DNA from: Lagopus muta
Lineage: Eukaryota > Chordata > Aves > Galliformes > Phasianidae
Reading direction: 5' to 3'
NCBI RefSeq assembly: GCF_023343835.1
Contig: NC_064435.1
Coordinates: forward strand, 56,706,134-56,770,133
Length of the DNA stretch: 64,000 nt
Shown here: positions 47,319 to 60,400 of the stretch, piece by piece
Layout: each line of letters opens with the position of its first letter
Numbering within the stretch: position 1 is the stretch's first letter
Program-made: the position numbers and the translations under genes
Notes under the pieces: generated by a model
The model's database searches: none
The model's input: the letters and a program-made list of their open reading frames with translations, nothing else
Told to the model about the DNA's origin: nothing

Positions 47319-50300
47319 CTGTCCTCAGATGACTGATACTTTTATATAGAATTGTAGCAAATATTGTATCAATATACTAAAAACATTGTTCAAAGAATAA
47401 AAACAAAGTCTAAGGTTGAATGGTGATAATACCTTAAGAAAAGATATTTTTCATACTTTTTGGTATTTGTTTTTTCTTTGTAGATAGTGAGAATGTGCTG
47501 AATTGTGACAGTGGACTGTATCTCTTGAATGAGATAGAAGAGAATCTTTAGCTGTGTGTACCATGCTTCTGTGACATAGCCAAAATATTCTGTGTTATAG
47601 ACTCGTAATTCAAAAATGTGTGTTGCTTCTTATACATGGTGAAGATTTTGGTACTTTTCCTGTGCGGATGTAGCACACACAACATTCTGAAGATCTTAAA
47701 AATATGTTTAACTTCTTGTGAACACTTGAGTAATGATTGAAGAAAAGCATTGTGCTTAATACAGCTAATATTTCCAGTAGAATTATTGAGCTTATCACAA
47801 ATGTTAGGACCACAACAGGTTTCTTTTGAAAACTTATGAACAGCAATGTGCCGCAAAGAACCTTAAAATGCATTAGGTAATATATGACTGTCTCCAAGCA
47901 GAAGAATTTGTTAACCTGAAGCTAATGTGCCAAATTAATTTTTGGTCATATCCTTTAAGAATCTGTTCAGCTATACTTAATTTATATGAACATTAACAAA
48001 AGATTTATGTTACCAAAAGTCAACTCAGTTTTGAGTTAGAGCAGCTTCATTTTGAACACCGAGGGTGATGTTCAGAGGGAGCTGTTGGACAGAACTGAGT
48101 TTTAAACTGCTGAAATTCTGTGCTCCCAATGGTCTGCTGTGTTGTACCTGTCCATTTTATTGGTGCAGGCTCAGGATCTGCATAAATCCCATCTGATTTA
48201 TTTGTGCAGTATACATTAGGTGGTTATCCATTATTATGCTTAGATAATTGTTACTTGTAAAAACTTAACAGGAGTCCTTAGAAAGTGAAGACAAACTGAA
48301 AAGCATGAAAGCTTGCATCTTGCATTTTTCTTAGGCTTGTTGATCCATTAATAAGGTAGTTAAAACTTCAAGAACTGTCCTTCTCTACTTCTACTAGTAT
48401 ATGAGCTTGCCAGCATCAGGCTGATTTCCTTTTTCAGTCACACTGGAAGTAGGTAGGATTTGGATATAAGCATGTGCTGAAGTTGCTGAGGCTGCAGAGG
48501 GATAATTGTTACATCAAGAATGTGTTTCTTGGTTGCCAGTTGACTTAATCTCCGATGCAGAATCTTTGCTTTTAATGGCAATCCCTGTTCAAGCCTGAGG
48601 TTTGATCCATGATCTGTTTAAAAACAAAAAAATGAAACAAAACAAACAAACAAAAAAAAACCCCAAACATTTTGCCGATTGGATCACATTTTAGATATGG
48701 TCACTGGGACTATAAAGCTTAGAGTGCTTTTGATGCCTTCTTTCATACATTGTTTCCCCTATTAATACTTACTGTAGGCTAGCCTGTCATTACTGTAGTA
48801 GCTCTGATGAGAGTGAGGTGAATTGGCTTATGCAGGCTGAGGTTTGGAACCATTCAGATTTGTGAAGAGCTTGTTGCTTTACTATTGCCTTCTTGTTTGG
48901 CAGAGCTGAGAAGGCACTTCAGGAGAGAAGCTTTCAGTACAGGAAGAAGCATAGGAAGCCAAAGCAGCATAATGCCAAGATAGCTTCTGCATAGAGGAAG
49001 CTTGTGGAGTGTTGAATGTGTGTTCAAGTAATAGTAATAAATTGTGCAATAAATCCATGCAGGAATATGAAAAGAAGTCTGCCCAAAGCTTCCTTTTGGT
49101 GTGAGGCACCACTATCCTATCAAGAAAATGAAGGCATATGCTATGAAAATTGTGTTGGAGACACAGCTGTTGTCTGAGTAAAGTTCAGAGCAGGGAGAAA
49201 CTGAGACATGGTTCTGTGCTGGGGTTCAGGTCTTGCCCAGGATGTGGAAAACTGACCCTATTTCAGCAGATCTCTGATTGTTCTCCCAAGCAAAAAGTAT
49301 TGACTACAGCCATTGCTATTACCTCAGAAGAAGCACTCCTTTCCTAAAGGCAATTTAAAGAAATTTAATTACTTAGATTGATATAATTTTAATAATCTCA
49401 CTGTTTCATTTATTTAAAGAGTTCTTCATGGATCATGGTTTCGAGCAGGTGGAAACTCATGGCCATGTGGTGCTTTTTTGACACAGTTTGCATAGCAGTG
49501 GGGCAGAGACAAATCTGTTTCACACTCGTGTGGGTTGAAGAAGAGTGTAAAAGCATATAGTTGTTCCTATACCTCACTTGTTCTGTGTAGTCAAGGAGTT
49601 ACCACCTTGGTGATACCTGTTGGGAGTTGAGGAGATGGATGTGGGGTTGTTGGCTTCATGAGAAGTAGGTGAGGTAGAGAGCATCCTGGAGAGCTGTAGG
49701 GGTTGTGTAACAAGGCTGGGACATATATCTGCTTTGCATGTATTGTGTATGTGACTATTTTAATTTCACACTGAAATTATTGACAGCACCAGTGGGATTT
49801 GAATTTTGCATTTTTTATTTGTGACTATTACCCATTTGCGACTACACTTTATAAAAATAAAATAAAGGAAGAGTATAATTTTTCTGAGTGTGTGAAGTAG
49901 TCCTTAATTGATGCATTACAGCTGACTTGAATCCAACTAGACAAGGTTGCCAGAGCTGGGATTGCAATCTGGGATTTTTGCTAGAGCACAGAGAAGGATG
50001 AACTTCTACTGAAGAGTTAGTGAACAAATGATGAGAAGTGAGGCTCAGTCTGCAGGTACGGCATGCAAATAACCAGCCATCTTTTCTGAGGTTTGCAGGT
50101 GGCTACTGGAAATGAGCTGAGCAGGTATGGCAGGAAAGGCTTGTTCTGAGACTCGTTGATGCCTTTCTGTGACAGCTGGGAAGCATCCACCTTAGGTGAT
50201 TACTGCATCTCTGGCTGAAAGTGGTTTGTGATTTCTGTCAGAGATTGATCTAGGTGTGACAGCGCTTTAAGGTTTAAATCAAATTAGAGGATGACTTTGA

Positions 50301-52500
50301 ATGGGCATGAAGCATGTCAGAAGAGAGTATGGTGGAGAGCCACGAATCCTCTACTCATTAATATAGCTCAAATGTGTGAATTTTTGTCAATGGAGATGCC
50401 ACTAATTATCCATCTACAGCCTTTGATAGTGGAAATTTCCAGTGCAAGTAGAAGTTCACTGCTGGACAGGTTCTCTGATAAATCAAATGGTCTGAGAGGA
50501 AAGAATCCTATAAAGAAGATGGAGAATTGTTCTGAGATTGCAAATTGTCTTGTATAGCAAGGAAAAACTGTTTTTCCCCTCAGGTCATATAAGAGAAGAA
50601 TGGTGAGGTCTCAGTAGTGGGCTGTGGAAGCACAGTGAGAAAAAGGGCCTGTGGTTGCTGCTTGCAGACATCTAAGGATGGACTTGTGGTGCTCATCACT
50701 GAAATAATTTCTTGATATTTCTTAATTGTACTCCAGTTAACACAATTTTCATCTGATCCCTTTTCCATATCACTAATAGTGCTCACATACCTTTTCAGAG
50801 TCTGCTTGCATTTGAAATACTTCATTCTCCTCTGCTAATAACTGCTGTAGTGTTTTTGAGTATACTGACAGGATACTGGCTTCCACTAGCTAAAAATATA
50901 GACTTGATTGCTTTACTTCTATCAAAGTGATAGTTTATATCATACTTTAGTGAACAAGAGAATATAATACAATATAAGAATCAGAAAAACACAAAGAAGC
51001 AGTATCTGTATCCTTCAGAAGGACTACTGCAATCTGGAGGTTCTATTTTCTCATTTAAAAGGCTAAGTATAACTAACAGGACAGAAGTTCAGCCAGTGCC
51101 TTACCTCAGTGAGAGCTCTTGTTGGAAAACAGATCTGATCACTATATGTGACCTCTATGTACTCAGTTGCTCATAGACCTTCCTTAACTCATGATTAAGC
51201 AGGAAGGCAATTTTGTTTTTACTTCCATAGATAGTAAGTCCAGCTGTTTGGGGTACCTTTCCCCAGTTTAACAATTTGTGAATTTGTCCTCAAAAATGTT
51301 TGCTTTTGAAATGAATTTACATACTTTTTTGTATTCAGCATTGTTTAACATTACAGTTAGTCTCGGCAGGAAGTACTTACATGTGTGGTCATGGCCTCAT
51401 TCAATAAATGGGTAATTGAACAAAAAATCTGGATACTTGGATCTGTAGCAAAGCTGTGATGTTTACATCCTAGCATAAAGCACAGATAAACATTTAGTAT
51501 TTAATCATTTGTTAAAAGGAAATGCACTTCCAATTCTCAATCACATCGTATCAAAATGAAAAGGGAATAAATGTCAGTATTTTGTCTCTCACCCTTATTC
51601 TTCCTATAAACTGAGTTGGTAGCATCAGGTTTATGGTGGTGGCATCTTTTTGGGAGCAGGAAGGTCACACTAGGCAGCTAAGAGAAAGGTTTTGGTAATA
51701 GGATTTGGTGAGCTGGAGTTTGTGCTGGGCTTCAAAGATGCTTTCCCTCCCTTCCCCCCCTCCCACCCCCTTTTTTGTTTTGTTGGCAAATGAAGCTCAA
51801 AAGGATAAAAGGTATTTTAGGAATGGTGGAGAACTATGCTTAGACTAGTGACGTAATTACGTAATTTTTTATAACATGGCTCTATTAGCATTTTTCTTCT
51901 TGCTCTTTAGTGAATAATCTAAATGGGAGGGAAAGAAAATGTCATTCTCATAATACTTGAAGTTTGTGTTGGCTTTGTTTTGCTTGTTGTTGCAATTGTG
52001 GCCATTTCCTCCTGGGAGCTTTTAAATCAGTAATCTTGGATTTCTTGACCTGGAGAAACTGAATTTTCTATGACTGATTCGCTGAAATCTATTAGTATGT
52101 AGAATATCCTAAGAATGTGCTTAGAAACAAAAATTAGGCTTATCTGCCTAAGTTTAAGCATGTAAAAGTTTAAACATTAAATCAAATTAACATAGTTTTA
52201 GGGTTGCTAAGCATGTGAGTCTCAGCAATGCTATTTGTAAATTACTTGATTGCAGAAAATTTTTGAAGCCAGTGCTTGCTCAAATGGTAGTCATTGTAGT
52301 AGGAGCTCTGTAACTGAGTGCCAAAAAGCTGGTTTGATCTCTAGTGCCATAAGGTTTGACACTATACTGAAATTACAGCCTTGTCTTTTATTGTGTCTAT
52401 CTTCCTGCCACAATTTTAATTTGCTATATTGCTTGTTTTCTTGAGTTTTATAAATATTGGTTGTGCATAAGAAGCTAATAAAAATTCTTTTCTGTTACAG
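47319..52500 (+). other. Presumed ZNF407 intron 1, last part
   Basis: AT-rich DNA with an A/AAAC-rich run at about 48625-48660. No exon or repeat family recognised. Ends in the pyrimidine-rich acceptor ttcttttctgttacag at 52500. Confidence 0.6.
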
Positions 52501-55500
52501 GTACTAAGCCAAATGATCTACAGTTGACAATACCCATGTTAAAAATGGATGAGGAGGATAATCAGAGGAGAGATGATGCTGATGAGATTTTACAAAATAA
52601 GTTGAGAAAGGACTCCCTGAGAAATGCATTAGGAGACAACACTGAATGTGACTCTTTGTCTCAGCAGGGAACAAGGTTAATATCAGATGAAGTTTTCAGG
52701 AACCTTGAGAAGAAAAGAAAAGAGAATGGCACAAACAAAAGGGCATGGTCAGGATCACCAAACTCGGACACTGTTGAAGCAGAGGGACCTGAAAATACCT
52801 CCAGAAAGAGAAAGCTGATGTCTTCTGCCAATGAGAAAGACAGTGACAGGAAGTTGCACAAAGTTCTAGCTGAAGAAGAAGGTAGCGTAGAAGCTGGAGT
52901 TGTAAAAATTGAAGGAGTCACTGGCTGTCATGATGATAATGTATATAATTCACATTTCACGTGCCCACATTGTGATTTCAAGTGTGCTGATGGTGCCATA
53001 CTGAAAACTCACAAGGAAACTAAACATTCTCTTGAGGATTCAGCTGCTGTTCCTGAAAAGTTACCTTCTTCAGAAGAAATCAGCGTTGACTGTGGAGTTG
53101 AAAACATGGACAAAGATCTTAAAGGCAAAACACATGATCAGTTTCTATCATCCTGCTCTGATTTAGAAAAGCATATACAAGAAAGCCACTCTCAACAATC
53201 CAAAGAGCAAACATGCCCTCAGTGTAGTTGCACAACTAAATGTAATTCAACATTACCTACACACGCTAAGCAAGATCATGAGAATTCCAAGGTATTTTCT
53301 TGCGATCTTTGTGGTTTTCAGAGTGCTGAGGAAAATCTCCTAAATTCTCATTTCCTTGGCAAGACACACCTTCGACGCCAAAATCTTGCTGCACGGGGAG
53401 GATTTGTACAAATACTGACCAAAAAATCCTTTAAAAAACGGCAGTCTACTGTAACCAGAGAGAAGAATGTGAGAGCAAGACCTGGAAGCAGTAAATTAAA
53501 TGCAAGGACTGCTGATGCAAAAGAATTAAATGTTTGCAGTGTGTTGGAAGACTCAAATGTAAGCTTGTCTAAACAAAATGATGGCACTGAACTTCTTGGC
53601 GAAATGATAACATCTACAAATTTTCCTGCTGAAAAAACAGATAGTATGATAGGAAAGCTGCTTTCTTCCAGTGTGGAAGGAGATAATGAAGGTCATACTG
53701 GAAAACTAGAAATACCTGGACCCTCAGATTTCTTGCAGAATTCAGAATTCCCTCCAATTACCAGAAGGCTAGTTAGCAGTTTAAATGTGACAAAGAGATC
53801 TGATAGACTGGAACATAAAAGAAATATTGTATTGCTAAGGGCTCCTTTTGTAGGAAATAGGTCTTTTAGATTGAAAAGGCAAGTTAAAAGAAGGTACAAT
53901 TTGTTGGGTAAGAAAAACAAGTCTGAAACTCGAAGAGCATACATGAAACATATCTGCAGCACACAGCTTAAACCTAGTGATTCAAGCCCTACATCACATA
54001 CAGAACTAGAAACAAATGATAAGAGTCTTTGTAATACTGCTTCAGAAATTCAAGATCTTACTCAAGTGAAGCCAAATACTGTTTCTTCTAGCACTACAAA
54101 TACTAAAAATTCTGAAGTTGAACTTATTGCAAATCCTAGTGTTCATCACACTTGCATTGACTGTGGTCATGTCTTTCAGAACAAAGAAAGTTTGGAAATT
54201 CATGTTGTAAATTTTCATACAAAAAGTATTCAGTTTCATTGTCAGACATGTAGTTATTCCTGTGGAGTCAAGGAAGACTTGCAGCAACACTGTCAGAATA
54301 CTAAACACCAGATGGGAAGTTGTAGCTTTAATTGTCGACTTTGTTCATTTACCAGCTTGAATGTGATAAACTTTCAGAGCCATATGAGTGAAGTGCATAA
54401 TATGTCCCATAGTTGTCCAACTTGTGTTCTTTTTTTTCAAACACAAGAAGAGCTGATAAATCATCAAAAAGATGAGAAACATGATAGTTCATTACTTCAG
54501 CAAGCTACTCCAGTGAGTAACACTGGTCTGACCTTGCAAATGGTAAGTTCTGCTGACTCAGTATCAAGCAGTAGCCAAAAACTTGCAAAGGAAATTAAAG
54601 TATCAATGAAAACAAAACCTCCAGACTCTTCCATTGTAAATCATAAAAATGAACTAAAACATTCTGTTCTGAGTAAAACCCAGTTTCACTGTAAAAAGTG
54701 TTTTTATAAGACAAGATCTTCCACAGTTCTTACAAGGCACATAAAACTCCGACATGCACAGGAGTATCACTTTCTCTGCAAAGCATGTAATCTTTACTCA
54801 CTGAGTAAGGAAGGAATGGAGAAGCATATCAAAAGAAGCAAGCACCTTGAAAATGCTAGGAAAAATAATATTGGACTGCGTTTTGAGGAATGCATTGAAA
54901 AGGTTTGCGTTGGGGTTGGTGGTATTAAAACAGTGATGGATCCTTCTATTTCTGGGAATGAGAATACAGAGTTTGATAAAGAAATTGTACATGTTCCATC
55001 CTCTACTGTAGAAAACATATTGAGAAATAAGGAATTTGTTCCAGTTGATCAAAGAATTGGTGAAAATGAATTGGTTTTAGCTAATGCACCAAAAAGAGGG
55101 AGACCCAAAGGCACTATTTCTAGAACGTGTACCCATTGTGGTCTTTTGGCCTCCAGTGTTACAAATTTGACTGTTCATATCAGGCGAAAGCACAGCCATC
55201 AGTACAGCTATTTGTGTAAGGTTTGCAATTACTACACTGTAACCAAAGGAGATATGGAACGTCATTGTGCAACCAAAAAACATAAAAGTCGTGTGGAAAT
55301 AGAAGGACATGGAAAACAGAACTCAGAGATCATTGTTAGCCCCGAAGGAGGAAATTTTGAATCTACAAGCAAGAAGGTTAACAGCCCCATGCCTGCGTTG
55401 TGTGAACATGTTGAGGACAGTAGCCAGACTTTAGATTTGGGAAATTCTATTGTAGATCAGCAAGAAATTGAGCAAGGAAACGCCGAGGTAAATGTTGAAA

Positions 55501-57312
55501 ATGCTAGTAGGTTGCCAGATTTGGAGCATGCTAGGAATTCGTTAAATATAAAGCACACATTTCTTGAATCAGCAAAGGATACCCAGGATGGTGACCCCTG
55601 CTTCCAGAGGAGAATGGTGGGTGCAAATGACAACAAGTGCATACACTGTGACTTCACTGCTCATTCTTCCTCTTCATTAGAGTTGCATGTAAAACGAAAG
55701 CATACAAAACAATTTGAATACTACTGCATGGCCTGTGACTACTATGCTGTAACTCGCAGAGAGATGATTAGGCATGCGGCAACAGAGAAACATAAAATTA
55801 GAAGAGAATCTCATGTTTGTTTGTCTGTGGAGGAAGAAAACACAACACATATTGCTAAAGAAGGCTCAGCTCTGTCCCAAGAGGAGCACCATCACAGTGC
55901 AGGAGAACTGAAAACTGTTTTAAGTGAAATGAAATGTGCCAGTGATGCAGCAGAAAGTGATCATACGTGTAAAAGCTTAACAGAGTGTATTGCCTTAGAT
56001 GAAAATGCATTTCCAGAAATGCCTAAAGAAGGCAGTTCCCAAAATACAGTGGAAAGCGTAGTTGAAGAGGAAACTAAAAATGGAGGAGAAAATATTTTAT
56101 GCGAAGGATTCCAGGGAGCTCCTCAGAAAGATAATGCTGGTAAGCCTGATGAAGAGATACCAATTAAAGAGGCAGGTACTTATGAATTGCAGACAAGTGG
56201 ACGTGGTCAGGAGCTGCTTAACTCAGGGGATTGCCCAGCAGAAAATGAAAATAGATCAGGTGGCACAAACTTGAAGTCGGGAAAAGGCAAGGAAAACTTG
56301 GAAGCAAATAGAGAAAAACCTGAAGCGGACGGTAGAAACACAAACATTATTGAAGAAATATCACTGAAAGAAAATAACCCACTTATGCTAAGTCTTCCAG
56401 AAACAAAAAGTGCAGCATGGCAATCAAATTTTGCTGGGAACATTGGAGAGATGGTGCAAAATATGCATAGTTTAGAGGGTGACAGAAGTTTCAAAAAGAA
56501 TCCTACTGGGGAGGAGGAAGAAGCCCTTATGGAAGCACAACATGAAGCAGAAGTAACTATAAATAACAGTATTTGGGAGGCAGATGGCTCAACAGCTGAG
56601 GGCATGCAAGAAAGTAGTAATGAGGCTTTAGGAACAGTCACCAGTACTGATGATAAACGAAAGGCAATGCAAAATTTTGGCAAGTTTGATTCTTCTATAG
56701 TAAGATTAAAAAGCAATCAAGATGGGGAGCCCATTGACCATTCAGGTGAAGGACAGGTGCCAGGTGGAGTGAGAACTGGTGAGTTTGCAGTGAAAGCAGA
56801 TGCTTCACCAAGTAGTGGGAAAAAGAAGAAGTCAGAAGGCGTTTCCCTTGGGGAATTGACACGTATTCGCTGCGATGACTGTGGCTTTCTAGCAGATGGT
56901 TTGAGCGGACTAAATGTTCATATAGCCATGAAACATCCTTCAAAAGAAAAACATTTTCATTGTTTACTCTGTGGAAAGTCATTTTACACAGAGAGCAACC
57001 TTCATCAGCACTTGGCCAGTGCTGGGCACATGCGCAATGAGCAGGCAAGTGTGGAGGAGCTGCCTGAAGGAGGTGCAACCTTCAAATGTGTGAAGTGCAC
57101 GGAGCCCTTTGATTCAGAGCAGAACTTGTTTCTCCATATCAAAGAGCAGCATGAAGAACTTCTGCGGGAAGTGAATAAGTACATTGTGGAGGACACTGAA
57201 CAGATAAACAGAGAGAGGGAAGAGAACCAAGGCAACGTCTGCAAGTACTGTGGGAAGATGTGTAGAAGTAGCAATTCCATGGCCTTCCTAGCTCACATTC
57301 GTACCCATACAG
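52501..57312 (+). CDS. ZNF407: ZNF407 giant first coding exon
   Basis: Large nuclear C2H2 zinc-finger protein; the human protein is about 2,250 aa and is regarded as a transcriptional regulator. The acceptor is at 52500 and the donor is CATACAG|gtatgg at 57313. I start the protein at the ATG at 52545 (A at -3, G at +4, giving MDEEDNQ); the in-frame ATG at 52536 has a poor context. The exon gives 1,589 codons plus one base. Recognition rests on SSCSDLEKH, VFSCDLCGFQ and the HLRRQNLAARGGFVQILTK segment, which match ZNF407 as I remember it. Complete fingers by residue: 140-161, 224-245, 253-275, 537-558, 566-588, 597-618, 624-646, 716-737, 745-767, 862-883, 891-913, 1032-1053, 1061-1083, 1443-1464, 1473-1495, 1515-1536, 1566-1588. 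Long acidic, Ser-rich linkers separate them. An AT-hook-like KRGRPKG is at 850-856. The frame is also open back through the acceptor. Confidence 0.96.
53124..53189 (+). other. ZNF407: Degenerate C2H2 finger in ZNF407
   Basis: Residues 194-215 keep the second half of a finger (SSCSDLEKHIQESH, His210 and His215), but the two cysteine positions read Gly194 and His197 (GKTH). As I recall it, human ZNF407 has CSIC here, so zinc binding appears lost in this bird. Confidence 0.6.
55092..55112 (+). other. ZNF407: AT-hook-like motif in ZNF407
   Basis: Encodes KRGRPKG just before finger 862-883. The RGRP core with flanking basic residues is the defining AT-hook pattern, which binds the minor groove of AT-rich DNA. 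Confidence 0.6.
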
Positions 57313-57443
57313 GTATGGAAATGCTCTCTTTGCAACTGGTCTCTTTCAGACAGAGTGAATTATTACCACTGGCCGTTTTCTGGTTTTTAATCTCTTTAAC
57401 ATTTCTTATGAACTGGTATTCATATTGCTTGATGAGCCACTGA
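57313..57443 (+). other. ZNF407: Intron-retention reading frame after the giant exon
   Basis: If the donor at 57313 is not used, the frame continues about 43 codons to a stop at 57441, adding a tail with a hydrophobic run (LLPLAVFWFLISLTFLM). AATAAA signals follow at 57765 and 58131. This could be a short isoform or simply intron. Confidence 0.4.
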
Positions 57444-60400
57444 TGAAATTCAAAATTACCTTTACGGGGATGAAAATACAGTGATCAAAGAGCAGAAAAT
57501 GTAAGAACATTTTAAACGCAGTCACCCTTCTGCTTTTTGTTTCATATAGAGAGATTTCCTTCCCTTTAATCTAAATTGTAATCATTAATCAGTTCTTAAA
57601 TTTATATAATGCAGCAGTGGTGTTTTAAGAGAACAGTTAGCTGTTCTAACTTTCTCTTCCTCGCAGTTGTTAAATATCTACATTGTTTACTTCATTTCAA
57701 TTCAGTTACACTTTCAGCATTAGATTATGCTTTGTGATAGTAATTTGTGAATACATCATTCCTTAATAAATACCAATAATGAGCATCAAGAGTTTTTTGT
57801 AGAAATAAGTTATGGGAATTGGAATAGGTCAGCCTGTTGGGAATGTAGTGTGTAATGTTGATGTGATGCACAGCAATGTAATACCTGATTTAGTTTCTGT
57901 GCTGATCGCACTTTCAATTCATTTTTATGTTTAATTTTAAGTGGAAAATTTAAAAACATTTTTGTAGAAAAATGCATAAGCTGCAGTTCTAAATTTATGT
58001 AAAAATTCACTGTGATGTTTCTATAAACCTGCCATACATTCTTTATTTTAAATAGACAGCTTTTCTAAATCACTGAGCTCTGCTTAGACAAGTGGTGTCT
58101 CCATGGTTGAATTTATGAGTGGATTTGAATAATAAATTCACATTTCAATGAACATATTTTCATTAAAACTGTAAGGTTTATTTTACTGTACTTTTAAATA
58201 ATGGCTTATTATGGAAGCTATAGTTTAAATTCATGCAGTATTTGAAACTTAGTGCATGGTTACAAGGAAGAGAACAAAAAGGTAAGAAAAAAGAAACATA
58301 GAAGTATGGTAATTCCTGGCATAATCCTAAAATAGTTTTGTAAGTTTTTTTTTTTTTTAAATGAGGGCATGACTGGACAATAAAGTTTAAAATTAATCTT
58401 GGGGAACATGGACGTTGTATTTCAAACCTTTCAAAGTATTTTACTTTAACTGCAGCATTCATGTATGCCAGTAACTCACATACTTAATACTTCCAGCATT
58501 ACTTCTGTCCTGTCTATAACGTAGTTATCTGTTTTGTTTCACCCAATATCCAACTTTGAATGCAGCGTTAAGTCTTCAGAGGGACAGTCATGCTCACATG
58601 GTCAGAGCAGCTTTATAAGCCCTTAATATGCCCTCTTACGGCAGATAAAACGGAATAAAACTAAAGGAGAAGATGCTAATGGAGCTCTCTTTAGAATTCT
58701 TTATGCAACTGTCTGGTCAAGACATGTTGCTTATAATTGATGTGTCCATTACTTGAATTCTCTTGTAATTATAGTCAATAAGTCTTGTAAATGTGTTAAA
58801 GCTCACTAAAAGCATACAAATTCAAGAACAGAGTAAGGCTAATAATTTAAAATAATCAATGTAGGCATTTCAGCACTTAATTTCCCTTGTGTGTTGATAG
58901 CTGATCATTCTTAATCCATTAAGATTTATTTAGTCGTTTACAATGCAAAATAGGTTTGCACTGGTCACTTGTGCCATTTGAAAATGTCCACCAGGTTAAG
59001 TGCAGAATGTAGTCCATTAGTCTTCCTTGACTATATGTATTAATTGCATTTAAAATCAAGTTAATGTGGATGTGAAAGTGAGGTAACTATCAATATATGA
59101 CAAAGCAACCCTACTTACATAAGTTACATCATTGATTGTAACATTTAGTAAAAGTTAGTGTACTTTTTACCATCTGGTCTGTAGGTCTTATCATGAAGTA
59201 TATTTTCATTGTGCTTTTGAATGGCCTTAAATATGCAAGGCAGTAGAAGAATACGTTTTGTTTTGCAAGTCATTTTTCGAGGTGCTTGTGGAGATGTTGT
59301 AGAAGGGTTTCAGATAAGAGTTTAATCTAGGCTCTTTCTCACAGCACCTTTAAATGAATTGCTTTTCTGATGCTATGCTTATTTCACATAAATAGTAATG
59401 CAGAGACTTTTGTTAATATCTAACGGGAAGAAGGAATTCTCTTTCAATCCCCGTTATCATATTTGTGATCTTGTGTTTCACAGAACCTTTGCTTCCAGTC
59501 TGTATCATGACAGTTGAAGCTGAATAAACATTTTGGGGTTATTGGGAACGGTGGCTGAGGGAAATGAGCCACACTACCAATTGTATAGCCACTGGCTTAT
59601 ACTGTTAGTGAGGCAAAGTGCATTATTTCTGGCCCCTCTCATCTGTTGCAAGGTAACATCAGGTGCATAACAAGGGGAAAGCTACAGTTATTTTCCCATC
59701 TATTGTTCCGATTGTGTGCTTTTTCTAAATATTTCTTCTGTAAGCAGATGTGCATATATTTTTCTGCATATATGGATTGATATGTAGATACATGTATGTG
59801 TGTCTAACTTTATCTAGCTCAATTTTGAGTAATTGGTGATAGTTAGGGGAGTAAGGAAGAAGGAAAGTCGTAGACAGACAAAACTAATGATTTCCATTAA
59901 TAGAAAAATATCGTTTCAAAATACTGTTAAATAATCTAAGAGATTTTCACATTGCAAATGAAAAGAAAGCTTTGCTGGAGAGGAGATAACAAGCAAGTCC
60001 ATCACGTGTTGACAAGTGAAAATGAGGAAGTGTAAAGACAAATACAGGGAGTAGCAGAGGTGGAAGACTTTTTAGTTTTCAATTGATGCAGGTCCCATAA
60101 ACTTAATTAACAGTCAACATGTGAGGAAAAATCACCTGCAACCATATCATCTTTGTTTCGTTTCTCATCACGTTTCTCAATTAAGGGAAGATTTGCCCAA
60201 AGTAAATGTGGTATCTTACTACCCCTACCCTAAATAAAGTATGGAATGGTATAACGGTGTTTCATGTGGCTCCGCTTACTTTGCATTGAGCCTGAGGTGA
60301 AAGCACAGTTGTGCCTCCAGATAGACATGATGTTGGCTTAGAACGGGCAAAGATTTTTTTGTTTTGAGTATCTTTTGTGTTAATGTAAGATTAGGATTAT

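Noticed and set aside
52524..52544. A start codon for ZNF407 upstream of 52536
   Set aside because: The codon at 52524 is TTG, not ATG. The frame is open to the acceptor, but the first ATG is at 52536 and the better context is at 52545.
52661..57280. Minus-strand open frames opposite the ZNF407 exon
   Set aside because: Shadows of the long coding exon, with no independent signal.
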